A DNA stretch of 64,000 nucleotides from Pempheris klunzingeri (Eukaryota; Chordata; Actinopteri; Acropomatiformes; Pempheridae): positions 15,762,374 through 15,826,373 of the forward strand of contig NC_092014.1 in assembly GCF_042242105.1 (NCBI RefSeq). Direction: 5' to 3'. Positions 48,500 through 61,399 of this stretch are shown piece by piece (the stretch's first letter is position 1; the number at the start of each line of letters is the position of its first letter). The notes below the pieces were generated by a model. The model saw nothing but the letters and a program-made list of their open reading frames with translations. It searched no databases and had not been told where the DNA came from. Position numbers and translations under genes: made by a program.

Positions 48500-49550
48500 G
48501 ATAACATACACCAGGGGTTTGAAAAGCATCGTCAGTGTTTCACTTGAACCATCATGGGTCCCAACACAACCACCTTCTGACGGCCGACATGGACAAATTC
48601 AAACATATCCACCACAATATAACAATAACTGCAGAATGAAATCCACCTGGCACAGCTTGTTCCACATACACTGGAATCATAGTGTCTTGTCATATACATC
48701 ACATTATTTAGACTACAGTACTGTGTAAAGACCAAGGCTTATGATTTATGTTGTCCTGAGTATCATATGATAAACATGGTGAACATGTTTAACTACATTT
48801 ACCAAAATAGAAATCACATGCCAGACTTAATATTAAAAATAAATAACGTGAAAGCAACGCCAAAATGAAATATGGTTAAATGATGGTTAAAATCAAAAAC
48901 TGTCAAATTTACTTGACATCAAAATGTTATTGAGGTTTACTACACAGCCGTTGTAGAAAATGGTGAAGTCTTAAACCTTTAAATAGTTTAGTGTTTAGTC
49001 TAGTTTTCACCTCCATTGTGGTCAGTCTCTACAAAGTTGATGTGTAACTGACAAGAAAAGTCATATCTGAATAACGGTCCCTGATCCATCACCAGCAGAC
49101 ATTTCCTCATTTTCTATTATCATCATTCTATATTATATTATCTTACTTGTTGAGACTACTCACTTTACGTATGAGGTAAAAAGTAGGATGAGGTTTGATG
49201 GTGTTACTGCATACTGTTCCCCTCTTTAAATACCACTCTGCAATCTGTATTAACCCATCAAAGCACATTTGACGTCACATACATTGATTTAGAGATGGGT
49301 GCCAAATACACTCCGAAATCGCAGCAGTTCTCCTGTTGTTGACCTGTTGTTGACATCTCCTGAGAGCTTCAGCCTCTTCTCACTCTCCAGGCTGTTTGTC
49401 CAGGCTAACACTTGAACACAGGAGGCTTCACGATGACACATCACACCACAGGAACACAAAAGGCAGCTGGCTAAGAGGGAATCAGAAAAATAAATACTGC
49501 ATTTACTTGTTCAAAGGTTAACAAAAAAAAAGGCATATCCATCTGTCCAC
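48500..49550. other. Intergenic DNA, no gene seen
   Basis: AT-rich sequence between the 3' ends of rnaseh2a and the candidate microprotein gene. No recognised repeat. Confidence 0.4.
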
Positions 49551-49555
49551 GGTTG

Positions 49556-49765
49556 TTAGTTCATGTTCGGTTTGTTTCTAGACTCTTGGATCCTCTTCCC
49601 ACAGTTCATAGCTAAAGTAGAGACCGCAAACGAGGACAGGATCACAATCGAGGTCCCCACGAAATGAGACGACGCTCCTCTGGGGGTTGCTCTCAGGGCT
49701 CTCCTGGGTAAAGTTTCTCTGTCCAAAGCTGCAGTGGCGGCCACTGTCTGCACCACAGGCTCCAT
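49556..49765 (-). CDS. Candidate single-exon membrane microprotein (69 aa), unknown function
   Basis: Not recognised as any known family. The ATG has an optimal context (ACAATGG) and is the first ATG after the transcription start expected from the TATA-like TTATAAA at 49941-49947. The protein has a polar N-terminus (MEPVVQTVAATAALDRETLP), an Arg-rich stretch (about 21-29), one hydrophobic segment (about 35-54: FVGTSIVILSSFAVSTLAMN) and a basic polar tail (GKRIQESRNKPNMN). The layout suggests a single-pass membrane protein with cytoplasmic C-terminus. Two OTX/CRX-type motifs precede the TATA element, hinting at photoreceptor expression. The frame stays open for 43 codons upstream without an ATG. 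I see only a variant polyadenylation signal. It could be a chance open frame. Confidence 0.4.
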   Translation of the reverse strand: MEPVVQTVAATAALDRETLPRRALRATPRGASSHFVGTSIVILSSFAVSTLAMNCGKRIQESRNKPNMN

Positions 49766-49940
49766 TGTTATGAACTTCGCTTGGACGTAAGGAAACTGAA
49801 ACTGAAGAAGGAGTCCACTGTCTGGTCTCGGGAGGCGAGGCGCTGGGTCTGCTGCAGCCTCAACAGGAGGTGTCTGTCCTGACCAGTGCGACACAGGGTT
49901 TGATCTGTTGCGTTCTGTCTGATTCCTTCCTTTACATCCA

Positions 49941-50000
49941 TTTATAACCTCCCAAGGTTCCCTGTCTAATCCCTGCTCACCTCCTGCGTCAATGGGATTA
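49941..50000 (-). promoter_or_regulatory. TATA box and paired OTX/CRX-type motifs
   Basis: On the minus strand: a TAATCC core at 49995-50000 (GGATTA on the plus strand), GGATTA at 49967-49972 (TAATCC on the plus strand), then TTATAAA at 49941-49947. OTX/CRX sites just upstream of a TATA box are typical of photoreceptor genes (known). The order and spacing fit the downstream open frame at 49765. Confidence 0.4.
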
Positions 50001-50009
50001 ACAATCGCT

Positions 50010-52420
50010 AGCCCATGACTGCAGAGCGCTAAGGTGGTGATCTATTTCAGTGTCAGACGGTCTACCGTAATTCTATTAGATCACCCTGTCATGGTCCCGT
50101 AGTGAATGAATGGAGTTGTTTATGGGATATAAGCTTGCTAACAGTCAACAACTGTGGTGTGTAAATATATAATTAGGAAAGTGCATAAACAACAAAGACG
50201 TGACAGATGAGAGACATGAAGTCAGTCATTAGGGTAATTTCTACACGGCTTCACATGCTGTCAGTGCTTCTCTTCATATTCATCTCAATTGAAAAAGAGC
50301 TCTTCACTCCCAAAATATGCGAGGAGTGATGTATATGTATTATATGTTGCACTTTTGTTACAAATATCACAAAATGAAATGACACAAGAAAATGAAAATA
50401 GATAATACCACACAACAAGGCAAATGTTTACAAAAGCGCTTTTGTTGACCAAATTAAAAGGTGTTTGCCGTGTCCTAACAGGACCAAGGGGCCCATGAGG
50501 TTAAGCAGATTAGAACCTACTAATATTTGGCAGCTAGTTTGTTTTTCCATTGATTACAGACTAATTGATTCGACCAAATCTGCCAGAATGAGACACCGTC
50601 GACCCAATCAAAGATCCAGGCTGATTTGCAGGGAGTACATCTGATTAAGACGCGCTACGTAACAGTGATGCAACCAAACTAAACCCAACCGTTCAAAATA
50701 ACATACTGTGCAATATATCGTATACTGAAATTATAAATCATCTGTAATCAGCATTAGCATAACATTCAACCTCCAACAAACAGTGGTCTTTATTGTCCTC
50801 ACAGATTTTTATTGGGCAAAAATGATAAACATCTTCTGCTTCAAGTTTTAAAAATGAGATTTGTATCTTATCTCTGTTTTATATCACTGCATATAGAATA
50901 TGCCTGGGTTTTTGTTGTTAGGCTGCTAGTTTTAAAAGTATCTGATAATCTGAAGGTCACCCTAGACCGTGGAAATTTGGGTTAGGGTTAGTGAAAATGG
51001 GCCAAAAAATCATTAGCTGCACCCTTATCATAAACCATCACATGCTTTACCTTTATCGAATGTGTGAATATGTATTGTTTTTATAGTGTTGTTGTCTATG
51101 ATGGCCAGTGTGTTCAAATTCTTTGAAACCAGCGTTTCATTTCATTTTGGTTTATTTCTACAGCTGTTTTTGTTAAAATATGTGAAAGCTTTCATGACAC
51201 AATAACTTGGTGGCATTAACTATCCACTCTCCAGTAAATTCATACTGTAATCTGTGACTCTGCCACAGAGTCACAGATTTCAGCACCAAGGTCGGCTCCT
51301 CCTCACCACGACCCAGGTCACATGGGTCAGCCTGTGTCTAATCCCCGAGGTTGTTACTAAGGTAGTCCCAGTGTCTTTTCATGGAGTCTCTTTAATTGTG
51401 ATAATTGGATCACGCCTGTTCTTTTCCACTACTGACACAGAAAGATGTCATGAATGAATGTGTGGAGGCGAAACAGTCGTGGTCGTATGAGGTAGTTCAA
51501 GAGATGAGTCACAGAAAATAACAAGGAATAATGTTAGTGGCATATTGGAGTTATATGTTCTGATATCATTTTAGGCCAAAAAGGGCCCAAATATATTAGT
51601 TTCAGACTCAACAGAGAGGGTGTTTGTGACAAGGGTGCATGAAGCATTCAGCCATATACGAGTTCAAACAACACTTGCTTAATGAAGTTATTATCGATAC
51701 TCAGCTTTTGTGATTATGTTGCAGCTCCATGAAAACGGATATGGATTTTGTAAAGGATATCAGCAGGGTGGATTTTATTTTGTTAAAGTTGTTAAAAATG
51801 AATAAATTTTTTGTATGGAGCCATTTGTCATAGTTCATAAAAACTATTAAATATACAAAAACATACACTTGTGGCATTTCTATTTATTGTGCAGTTTAAA
51901 ACACAGTTTTAGCTAATGCACCGGTAGTTAAAAACAAAGGATAATGTGGGTGATTATGTTCTGTTTAGTAGAAAATCAAAGACAAAGTGCCAGATGGTCG
52001 CATGCATTTTGTAAATCTGTCTAAGCGACCTTTGATCTCTTCATTGAACTGCAGAAATTTCCGCTTTTCATGCTGAATCTGTCAGTGATTCTTAAGCTTA
52101 AATTTTTCTTAGGTACAGATTTAAAGATCATTCACTAATTTCCTCATAAGTCATAAGGCTTTTTAAATTGTTACTCATGCAGCCATCGGCAGGTATTTGC
52201 TATGTGCCACAGATGTGTTTTCTCACAGCTTCTGGTCCAAATGGAGCAGCCTGATCTAAAGCAGCATCTTATCTGTGGATCAGCAGTGTGAACTGCTCTG
52301 TGTTGTACCTGGCCCTCTGATTAAATTATCTTTGTCAAGCTCCCACAGGAGCCCTGACATTTTTCTGGTTCGCCTGTTCAACACATGGTGGCTCATTTTA
52401 ATCGGAATAGCAGGTCCTCT
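50010..52420. other. Intergenic DNA, no gene recognised
   Basis: Mostly AT-rich. The stretch 51250-51470 is less AT-rich and contains a short inverted pair (TGACTCTG ... CAGAGTCA) and another TAATCC motif. No coding frame is convincing. Confidence 0.35.
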
Positions 52421-52429
52421 CCACATGGT

Positions 52430-53810
52430 GTCCTTATTACCTCAAAATGAAAAGTCCAGACTTAGAAAAAGCCCTGCCATGGTATATACAGCACTAATCA
52501 TGCCAGCACAAGAGCAGGCACTTAGTACAAGATCAATAGAAGCGGGGGTGGCTGTGCAAAGATGGTCCTGAAACACTCCAGCACATAATAGCAGGCTGTA
52601 AAATGCAAGCGGGAACAGTGTACATGAGATTCTATAACCAAGTATCTGGCATAGTGTATAGGAGCATCTGCACTGAGTATGAGCTGGAAGTCCCACAATG
52701 AGAATGGACGACACCTCCCAAAGTGGTTGAGAATGCGGGATCGGGCAGTAATGGTCAGAAATATGGACAGGGGGTACGGGGGTATGGTTAAACTGAAATG
52801 CAGTCCTTTGCTCTTTAAGGATCTGTTGAGATTCAAGTCAGCAGTAGCCTTCTGCAGCTCTTTCTGTGCTCCACAAAAGTTGTAAGTCTCCATAGGCCCA
52901 TGAGATAAGCATCAATGTCAGGATGTCTAGATATATAGCTCTAGTACTTAGACACTTGAAAATGACGCCCCATCTCTTTTCAGTGCACCATCTTATTTTT
53001 ATGTGGAGTGGTCCAAAGCAGTTGGTTACGGTCAAATAGAAAGCTGGCTTGATGAGGCGAATTTGTGCAACTGGAAGGTCAGCCAACCTAAACATTTCTA
53101 CGTAGCTCCAAGGTCTGGGGGGCACTCACTGTGAACAGGCACTATTTAGGAATGAAACTGATGCAACATTCAGGGTCTGAATGTCTTGCTTCATTGTTCT
53201 TAGGTGTAGAGTTTCCTCTGTTCCTTTTAGACCAAGTTGTGGTTTCTGTGGTGGAGGTCACTGTGATGACCCTTAGCAAAACCTTTTTACAGTCAGGTGG
53301 TCGGTCTAGCTACTGCACTTTGGTGGTGGTACAGACCAGACGGCTCTCCTCCTCGGCCGTTCCTTTCTATTCTTTAGTGTTGACTTTATGGAGAACTGAG
53401 AGGTGTTCACCCTGACTGAGTCCTCAAGACTTCTGGAGGTCACACTGAGCTGCCTCTTGCCTCTTGATCTTGCACAATGCCAGCACTTGTTGCGAGTCCT
53501 TATCCAGTTTGACACTTGGTCTTTGGACAGCTCCTTTATGGCAGGAGGAAGTGCTGAGTATTTTCACATGGGAGGGCAATATGGTTATGATTTACTTTGC
53601 TTCTTACTTTGAAGACTTGTGGGGCTCTGAGCTATACTTCGGCCGTCAGAAGAAGTGTCACCGACATTTTTACATAGATCTATCTTGCCTTTGGCTCCTG
53701 CACTGGGCAGATGTCCACCATAGCCATGATGGCCAGGTCTCACATTGAAGCCACCAAAGTGTAAACTGTGTTTGAAAAAGTTGCCTTTGTCCCTTTTCAC
53801 TAAACTAGTC
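52430..53810 (-). mobile_element. Degenerate BEL/Pao LTR retrotransposon fragment (integrase region)
   Basis: On the minus strand, 53125-52838 reads as a damaged BEL/Pao integrase core: ADLPVAQIRLIKPAFY, then NCFGPLHIKIRW, KRWGVIFKCLSTRAIYLD. This matches the usual ADLP..R...KPAF...DCFGPF..K...KRWG.IF.C..TRA.HL pattern. A further piece in another frame (GAQKELQKATADLN) follows. Frameshifts and substitutions, including loss of the first catalytic Asp position (N for D), make it inactive. The outer limits are approximate, and I did not find matching LTRs or the rest of gag-pol. Confidence 0.65.
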
Positions 53811-54389
53811 TCTGTTTCCCAACAGTAATGTTTTTTTGTTTGTTTAATTATCAGTTTCAGTGTTTGGTTTCATTTGGTTTGATAGATTATCTAGCAGGCT
53901 ATATAAGCAACACAAGTTTGTTTGTTTTTCTTATTTTATTATCGTGTCATAAGATTATGATTTGTTGAAAGGGCTTCTTCCTTGTGTCTATGTGAGATGT
54001 TTTGGTCTTCCACCTGGGATGCTGGAGTAGATCAGCTGCTGAAAAGTGAGACCACAGGTCGCAGTGTTCATGTCCCCTTTGCAGGGAGGAGCTGGACCCT
54101 GTTGTGAGCAGTAAGGAGATGGCAGCTTGCGTGAGTCTACCGATTTGGTTTATTTTGTTTCAGCTTAATTTAGTTTTGTAACATTTTTTGGGTTTAATTT
54201 AGCCTGTGTTTCTGTAAACTTTTTTCTAATAACAGTTACCGGTTTTGTCCTTAAGCCTGCCTTCCTTTTTTAGGTTTTTGTTGCCTGACAACAACATTCA
54301 TTGACCTGATGATGGCACTATTAAAGGATAAATTAAAGGATCCACCAATTCAAACTAGAGCGATAAACACTATCAATTAATGTACCAAA

Positions 54390-54680
54390 ATGTATGATTG
54401 TGAAGACATTTCAAATGTCAATTTGCTGATGGCGCTACAGAAATGTCAGTGGATCACCAAAGTCATTAGGACACCTTGTCAGACTCTTTCCTGGGTAAGT
54501 GAATATTTTGACCTGTTTGTTGTGAATCTCCAAAGTCATAATTTATCATCCAGGGAATCTGCAAACCTGTAGCACATTTCATCCCAATCCAGCCAATACT
54601 GAACCACAATTGCCAACCTCATGGTGGTGCTAGAGGAAAGTTCAGCAGTCAGTCAGTGGGCTTCATCCTCTGGGGCCAAT
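54390..54680 (-). repeat. Family A repeat fragment, antisense
   Basis: Contains CAGTGGATCACCAAAGTCAT, ATTTCATCCCAATCCAGCCA and CTCATGGTGGTGCTAGAGGA, the antisense counterparts of motifs in the long copy at 26980-27535 and of the wider teleost family as I remember it. Confidence 0.55.
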
Positions 54681-57297
54681 AAAAAAAAACCCAACAACAA
54701 ATACTTCACATTATTACATGGTACTGCACTGTATGTAAATGCTTACATTTTATATAGATCAAAAGGACATGGGAACCTTCACTATGACTAATATGACAAA
54801 CTATCTTGTGAGTCCTTCCATCAAAAGATTTCTTTGTGATTAAAAGCTTGTGATACATGCAAGAGAAAATTGCTTTCTATCTTTACAGAGACAACAAGAC
54901 CAGAAACCCACTTAAGCAATGAGGTTGCATATACATTATCTCTCCCTCTTGAACTTCTTCCCCTCTTCCTTCCGTCTTTGTTAGCTTTATGTCTGTATGA
55001 TGAGGCACCCCAGAGGACGCTGACCATATAGTGTTTTATTTAGAGAAGCTCCTCTTCCCAGACGAGGCTTTTAGCACAGCTGTAGTCTGTGACCCACTTC
55101 TGCACAGACAGGGCTAGGAAGGAGGAGAGCGGTGGGAGCTGAGAGGGGGAGAAAGGAGGTGTAGATTTTTAAGATAAGGAGAGTTAATGGTAGACGGGAC
55201 GACATTAGCGGGAGATGAGGAGGATAAAAGGGAGGTGTTAGTGGATAGTTTGCGGATAAAACATTAGGAGCTGTGGGCAAAAGTTGGAACAGAGAATAGA
55301 GCTCAACTAAATTATTATTGCTTGGACTTCATATGGCAAAACATTAATACAGACTATATATATATATATATATTGTACAGACTATAATACTGAATATTTT
55401 TTAGTGGTTTTGGTCTATATCGGTGTATTTTACCTGCTTTGGCAAGCAATAATGTGTGCTGTGAAAAGGGCTCATTGAGTACAACTGTGTATTGAAGGTA
55501 ATGCTGTTGTATTAGATCAGTGGAGGAAGTACGCAGCAATGTACACAACATGAAGTTGGCAATCAAAACCTGCAGATGGTAAACAGTGCAAACACAGCTC
55601 CTCTTGACACAATCACGAGCACAAACACAGGCACGAAGTGAGGTCATATTAGGTCAGGCGACAATTACAGCAGCTAGTATTACAGCAGTATGTATTTATG
55701 TGAATTATCACAGCAACAGAGACAAACTAAGAGTTTCAAAAAGACAGAATCATCACTGCTTCTTCTTCGAAATGACTAAATTAGTTTTAATGTCACTGAA
55801 TATCTTGACATAATCATTTTGTGTAATGCTGAATTAGACGCGCTATTATTATTATAATTATTGGAGGTGATTTTAAAATGTTCTTCGGAGGCACCGTCAT
55901 AGTAAATGAGGTGCGTCTGAGTTAGCAGAGGCAGCCTTCGGCCTCATGGGTGTTTGGAGCGAATCTTGTAATGCGTCCAAGTTGTTTTGTTTTTGTATTG
56001 AGCTAGACAGACGTCTTGTAACATCAACACAGTATATTATGTAGAGCAGCACCAATTAGTCCCTTAATCGGTTATTCCACTGGTTCACTCTAATGCTAGT
56101 AAAGCTATTTTGTTGAATGGGAACTTTTTCATTTCAATAAACAGACATCAGGCTTGTTAATTTTGTTAAATTAATCTATACAATTTTTATAATCGATTGA
56201 CTTTTAAAGTAATTCAAAATGACAAAAATCAGTAGGAAAACAATCAGTAGATCATTAGCTAAAGTAAATAATCATGAGTTGATGATTAAATCCAACCCGT
56301 CCCATAACAAAACAGCACAAGCTAAGCTAAGTTAAATCAATGCCTCTCTATTAGATTGAATTTTACTGGTGTGTTATGTTGTTTGTTTTTTTGCCCCTTG
56401 TATGCTCTAAAAACACCTGCACACACAGTGGTTTACTAGGGGAAGACTTTCACATGAAATTATGTTGTAGTTTGTGTCTGTGGGGGAATGCTGACTCCTT
56501 TTATCAGCCTACACACAGACAGACACACACGCAGAGCAGATGTGAATGCAGGGGGAGGCACTTGCAGCCTATGAAGAGATGTGAGCTGACGTGGCTCTTG
56601 TGAGATGGGCTTACCAGGACGGGAAATGGGATTGCACAAGCGGCAGGCATATTCCAAATCCCAGCCCTGCCAAGCTTTTGGCTGCAGAGAGCTGACCCCA
56701 TGTGACCTCCCTCTGGGCATCCTATGAAAAAGGGTGACATCATTTATGAGAGCTTTTGCACAGAGCAGTAGGGAAAAGTCTTTGTCAGTTAAAACTGCAC
56801 CTTGTAAGATTTCAGTGCTGCTGCTGCCTCCTCCTCCCCTACCCAAATCTCACAGCACCTAATGAACAAAAAAGATGTAAAATTCATGTGCCTTCATTAA
56901 TTATTTAATATTAATAAGAAGAGCGGCATAGGCTAAATGTGCTGGGGAAGTCAGGCAAGCTGGTAACTGGGTCACCCTCTGAAACATAATTTTTCACCTG
57001 CTGACACCAACGCACATTTGGTTCCAGTTTGCTCTAATGCTTTCTTAAGTATTAAATCAGTTTGAGCTTTAAACATGCCAATACCAGCATGTTTAATATG
57101 TTTGCATTTATGTTCCTGGTGACAAGCTCCCCAGCATGTTATGGGCAGGCTTTGTAAACTGGCATTTGACAATGAAACATTTAAAACTTCTGCTCGATGT
57201 CACTAACAGGAGGTTTTAATGTAGTGTCATAAAAATAAATGAAGCATGCTTGTTTAAATTCTCGCTCAATAATTTGTAAATGAATATATTGCAAGAT

Positions 57298-57480
57298 GGG
57301 CGGCATGGTGCAGTGGTTAGCACTATTGCCTCACAGCAAGAAGGTTTAGCGGTTTCTGTGTGGAGTTTGCATGTTCTCCCCTTGCTTGTGTGGGTTTTCT
57401 CCGGGTACTCTGGCTTCCTTGTAGGTGTGAGTGTGAATGGCCCCTATTCAAGCCCCCCTGCAACATAGACAATGAATGAA
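57298..57480 (+). repeat. Dispersed teleost repeat (family E), truncated
   Basis: Starts GGGCGGCATGGTGCAGTGGT and includes TGTGTGGAGTTTGCATGTTC and GTGGGTTTTCTCCGGGTACT, a sequence very common in teleost genomes (from memory). It ends in an AATGAATGGATGGATG simple tail. An internal deletion joins the TCCGGGTACTC part to the GTGTGAGTGTGAATGG part. Confidence 0.7.
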
Positions 57481-60400
57481 TGGATGGATGAAAGATGTTG
57501 TGTATGAGGTTGCTATTATCACTTCACCAAAATATCAGTTATTTATAGCTTGACTGTGGGGCACTCCGCCAATCTTGAGGAGAACTACTCAGGCTGTGAG
57601 AACAGATTTATAATGTTCTCAGAGGCTTTCCAACAGCTAACAAAGCACTTACTTTTTTGTTATCTCAGTTTGGGCTTGAGGCATAAAATTTTTCACATGA
57701 AGCCTGCGTTACAAGTGGACATTGAGTTGAGTCATGGGAAATGTAGGATTGTTTTGGCCTTGTGTTGTTTCCAGTTTGATCATTGTTTTTAATATGTCTT
57801 TTGTGAGTTTTGTGGAAGTGCAATACTAAGTATCTCTAGTATATTGCTTTATGTGAGGAAAGTATTCAGACATACAAGTACTCAGGCACGGTTATTTGAG
57901 ATTGAGATTTCATAAAAATACAGATGCCACTGGAGAGAGCGGCTCCGCATCTCTACTGTCCACTTAAAGTCATTTCTCCGTTTTAAAATTAGGGGAAAAC
58001 ACAGCTTACATGCAAAACTGAACATGTCCCAAAATGCATGTGATCATCAGTGACTTCATGTGACACATGTTCTTCATGACTTTTTAACGCTGTACCATCT
58101 GGAATGCCTTTAATATCGCCTGTAGGATGTTTGGTTTTATTTCAGAAGCCACGAGACGCGTAAACAGCCACAGAAAAAAGGATTTAAAAAATATTTTCAT
58201 AAATAAAAGCCAAATTTTGGTACCAAAGATCTATGGTGTCTGCTGCTTAATATAGCGATAATACCCTTAGTCATTAATTCAATAGTCAATAGGCATAAAA
58301 TTAATCTAATAATATAAATTAAAAAAAATTATTAAAGGAATAATAGCTTTTGCCAATTTTCAAGGAAAACTGTCAAATTTTTGCTGGTTCAAGCATCTGT
58401 TCAGTTTTGAAAAATTATGATGGGCATTTATTCAAAATGTTATGGCATTTCATACGTGCATTGATTACTCTAGAGAACCCCTCATATCATACCTTGCTAC
58501 TATAAATCCAGCACAGCAGGCAATACCTTAGCACACACCGTATCATTATTGAAGTATTTGGGAAGTGAACGGTCTCTGGGGGATGGGGGGAGGGAGGTTT
58601 GTCTCCTGGTCTCCTCTTTCATTTATCTATTATTTATTTCTATTTTTTCTATAAACATTTTTATTTTTTCAACCAACTGTTTGGTTGTTTTTTTGTGTCT
58701 GTTCTGTTCCTGTGTTTGGATGTTTATTTTTGCTTTGTTTATTCATTGTCGGCTTATTGTCTTGTGTTGATATCAACCGTGTGCCTATCGCTTTACATGG
58801 TTTTCTTTTGACTTCATTAGAACATGCACAATTGTATGATCCTAAAAATTGAGATTTTAGAAGTATGCATGTGGAATATTTTGCTCAATATAAGATAATT
58901 GGCAAAAAAAAAAAAGATCTGCAGAGGAATTGATAATGTGAATCACAGCAGCCATAAAACCATCAAGGCCCTCTTTTTTTAACAAAACATATGGAAATGA
59001 GGGAGTTCTCCTTGCACATTTGTGTTGAGAGTGAGAGAGTTTAAGTGGTGGTGGTGGGGAGCTGAGGTTGAACCTAGAGTGATCTGTCAGCAGTAAATCA
59101 CACAGTAAGAGGGAGTAAAGCCGACCAGCTCCGTCTGCTCAGAGAGACGGGGAACATTAAGGCCACGGTGCTAAAAGCCACTAAGTCTCCCTCTTGTCTC
59201 CCTCCATCCTGGAGCTGGAGCCGCACCAGCTGCCCGGCCTCTCCTGTGTTTTTCTCTCTCTCCACATTGATCCATCCCACCAGCCACCTTTGACCAGCGT
59301 TTCTTGCCTTCACTCTTGTGAAAATGTTTAACAGTGAAACACCATCCTGACAAATGCACCACACCGATCGCAGGTGATGGACTTTGGCCTTAAATGTTTC
59401 AGTGCAGTCAGTGATTACCTCTACACTGTGGCGGCTTAACTTGAGTATTGATCAGGGAATGCATTCATTTTATTGATGATACATTTACCCAGGATGGTTC
59501 ACTTGGTATGAACATTAGACCGGCAGAAGACACGCAGTTTTGGTTAATATGTCTACAGCACTCAAGATCTTTGTCTTTAAAATCACCATGGTGGGAATTT
59601 GTTTCTGTGCCAGCGTTCATTCATTAACATTTGGATCAGGGATGCAAGTAACTGCGAAGTGAGGAGCTGTGAAATGTTATGTGGCAGTGAATCCCATGTG
59701 TGACAGGTGTGAATGTTGAATAATGCATAATGCTGGTGCAATTTTTCATTGGAAAAGCAGTAGAAGCATGTGGCAGGCTGTGTTGACTGTTAATTCCATT
59801 AGACAGCGTCGTTTACATGGGCCAGACACATGTACAGTCTGTGGGCAGACAAAACAGCATAAACGTGTCCTGACAAAGCACTTTAGTAACTCTCTGCAAA
59901 TGTTCTGGACATAAGGACATAATATTAGTTGTGGTGCCAACCTCCTTAGGGAGTGCTGTCTGTGAATTCCCCCTATGCTCTATGTAATTCTATATCAGGA
60001 TAGTGTTTCATTGATTGATTCCTCCGTAGAAAAATATTCTGTATTATATCATATTTCTGGGTTCTTAGATGGTCAATCAGGTAAAACAAGCAATTTTAAG
60101 ACATCATTTTGGGCACTGGGAGGTTGTGATGCACTTTTTTCACTATTTTCTGACAATTCATAACATTGTGAGGCAGCTGGGCTTGTGTGATCACCATCTC
60201 GCAAGCCCATCTTTCCAGGCTCCAGGTTTTGTGACTGTGGGCCGAACAATGGCTTCAGACCAATCAGTGTTCATGTGTGACGACGACGACAGCGAGAAGC
60301 AACTGTTCGTTCCAAAACAACAATGGCGGCTCCTAATGAGGTGAGAGCAGATGCAGCCAAGGCGAGAGTATTTCTCAAAGCAAAGAATGGCTTTTGTCGC

Positions 60401-60902
60401 TGGAAAAGATGTTTTCGCTTTCCTCCCGGCGGGCTTTAGCAAGAGTTTCACCTAATAAAATCTGTTGATCTGGTTGGAGTCAGGCTGATACTGTGATAGA
60501 CCAATGATTAATCCAATCACATATTTATTTTTTTATGTATTTATCTATTTAATTTAATTTATTATTATTCAATTTTATTTTTATTTTGAGCATGCCTGCC
60601 CCTTTACAAACAGTTCTCCAGCCGATCTCTTACATGGCTCTGTGTATATCAGGTTAGATATTTTATTGACCAAACGAGTAATCAATAAAACCAGAAAATG
60701 GACAGCCAGAATAATCAATATTGCAAATTATTGTTAGTTACTTATCCAGTTAGAAAAGCTGGTGTTGCCATCAAACATTCTCACTCCTTATTGGTTTGCA
60801 GCATTGCCCACAGCGGCCTAATACAACAATACCAGAGAAAGGATAAATACCACGATGTAAATAGTACAGCTGACAAATTTGTGTCACTGAATAATATCAT
60901 AT

Positions 60903-61130
60903 AGGGGCTGCAGCTTAAAGTTGTTTTCATTATTGACTAATTAGCTGGTTAGTTTTTCAATTAATTGATGAACTTGATCATTGACAGGTAAAAATAAATA
61001 AATAAATAAAACCCAAAATAATCACTCTACTATTTCATATGACAAAGTGAAGCAGCACATGTGAGAAGCTGCAACCTGAGAATCTACAACATTTTTTCAC
61101 TTTTGAAATGACTGAAAGAATTCTAGCTAT
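60903..61130 (+). repeat. Family C repeat copy, diverged
   Basis: Starts GGGGCTGCAGCTTAAAGTTG then TTTTCATTATTGACTAATT, matching the copies at 15780 and 31865. It carries an (AAAT)n expansion near 60992-61010. Confidence 0.55.
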
Positions 61131-61399
61131 TAAAGCAATTGCCTTTTTTTTCTTTTCTATCACTCCATTTATGGGCTAATGTTTCAGCTCTCCATCATAT
61201 CCCACCACTAGTGTCAAATTATTTTCAATACTTGCCTTTGAAATCCCCCCCCCACTGATGCACCTGAGGACCTCTTGAATTATGCCAGATAACACTGGCT
61301 TGGACGATCACACACGAAAACCCAATTTCACAGCTGTTAAATGCAAGAACAGGCCTGTGGTCGCTGAAGGGTTAAACGTCATTTGGTAGTAGGCTAGGA

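Larger units (their letters stand above)
54681..61390. other. Intergenic region with scattered repeats, no gene recognised
   Basis: Holds a (TA)n run (55355-55373), a family E fragment (57298-57480), a family C copy (60903-61130) and T/A-rich DNA. The blocks 56460-56850, 58950-59380 and 60210-60450 are richer in GC and could be conserved non-coding or repeat-derived. They show no splice-bounded coding frame I trust. Confidence 0.4.

Noticed and set aside
58549..58811. Hydrophobic Phe/Ile/Leu-rich open frames
   Set aside because: T-rich DNA gives hydrophobic translations in any frame. No start context or conservation evidence.
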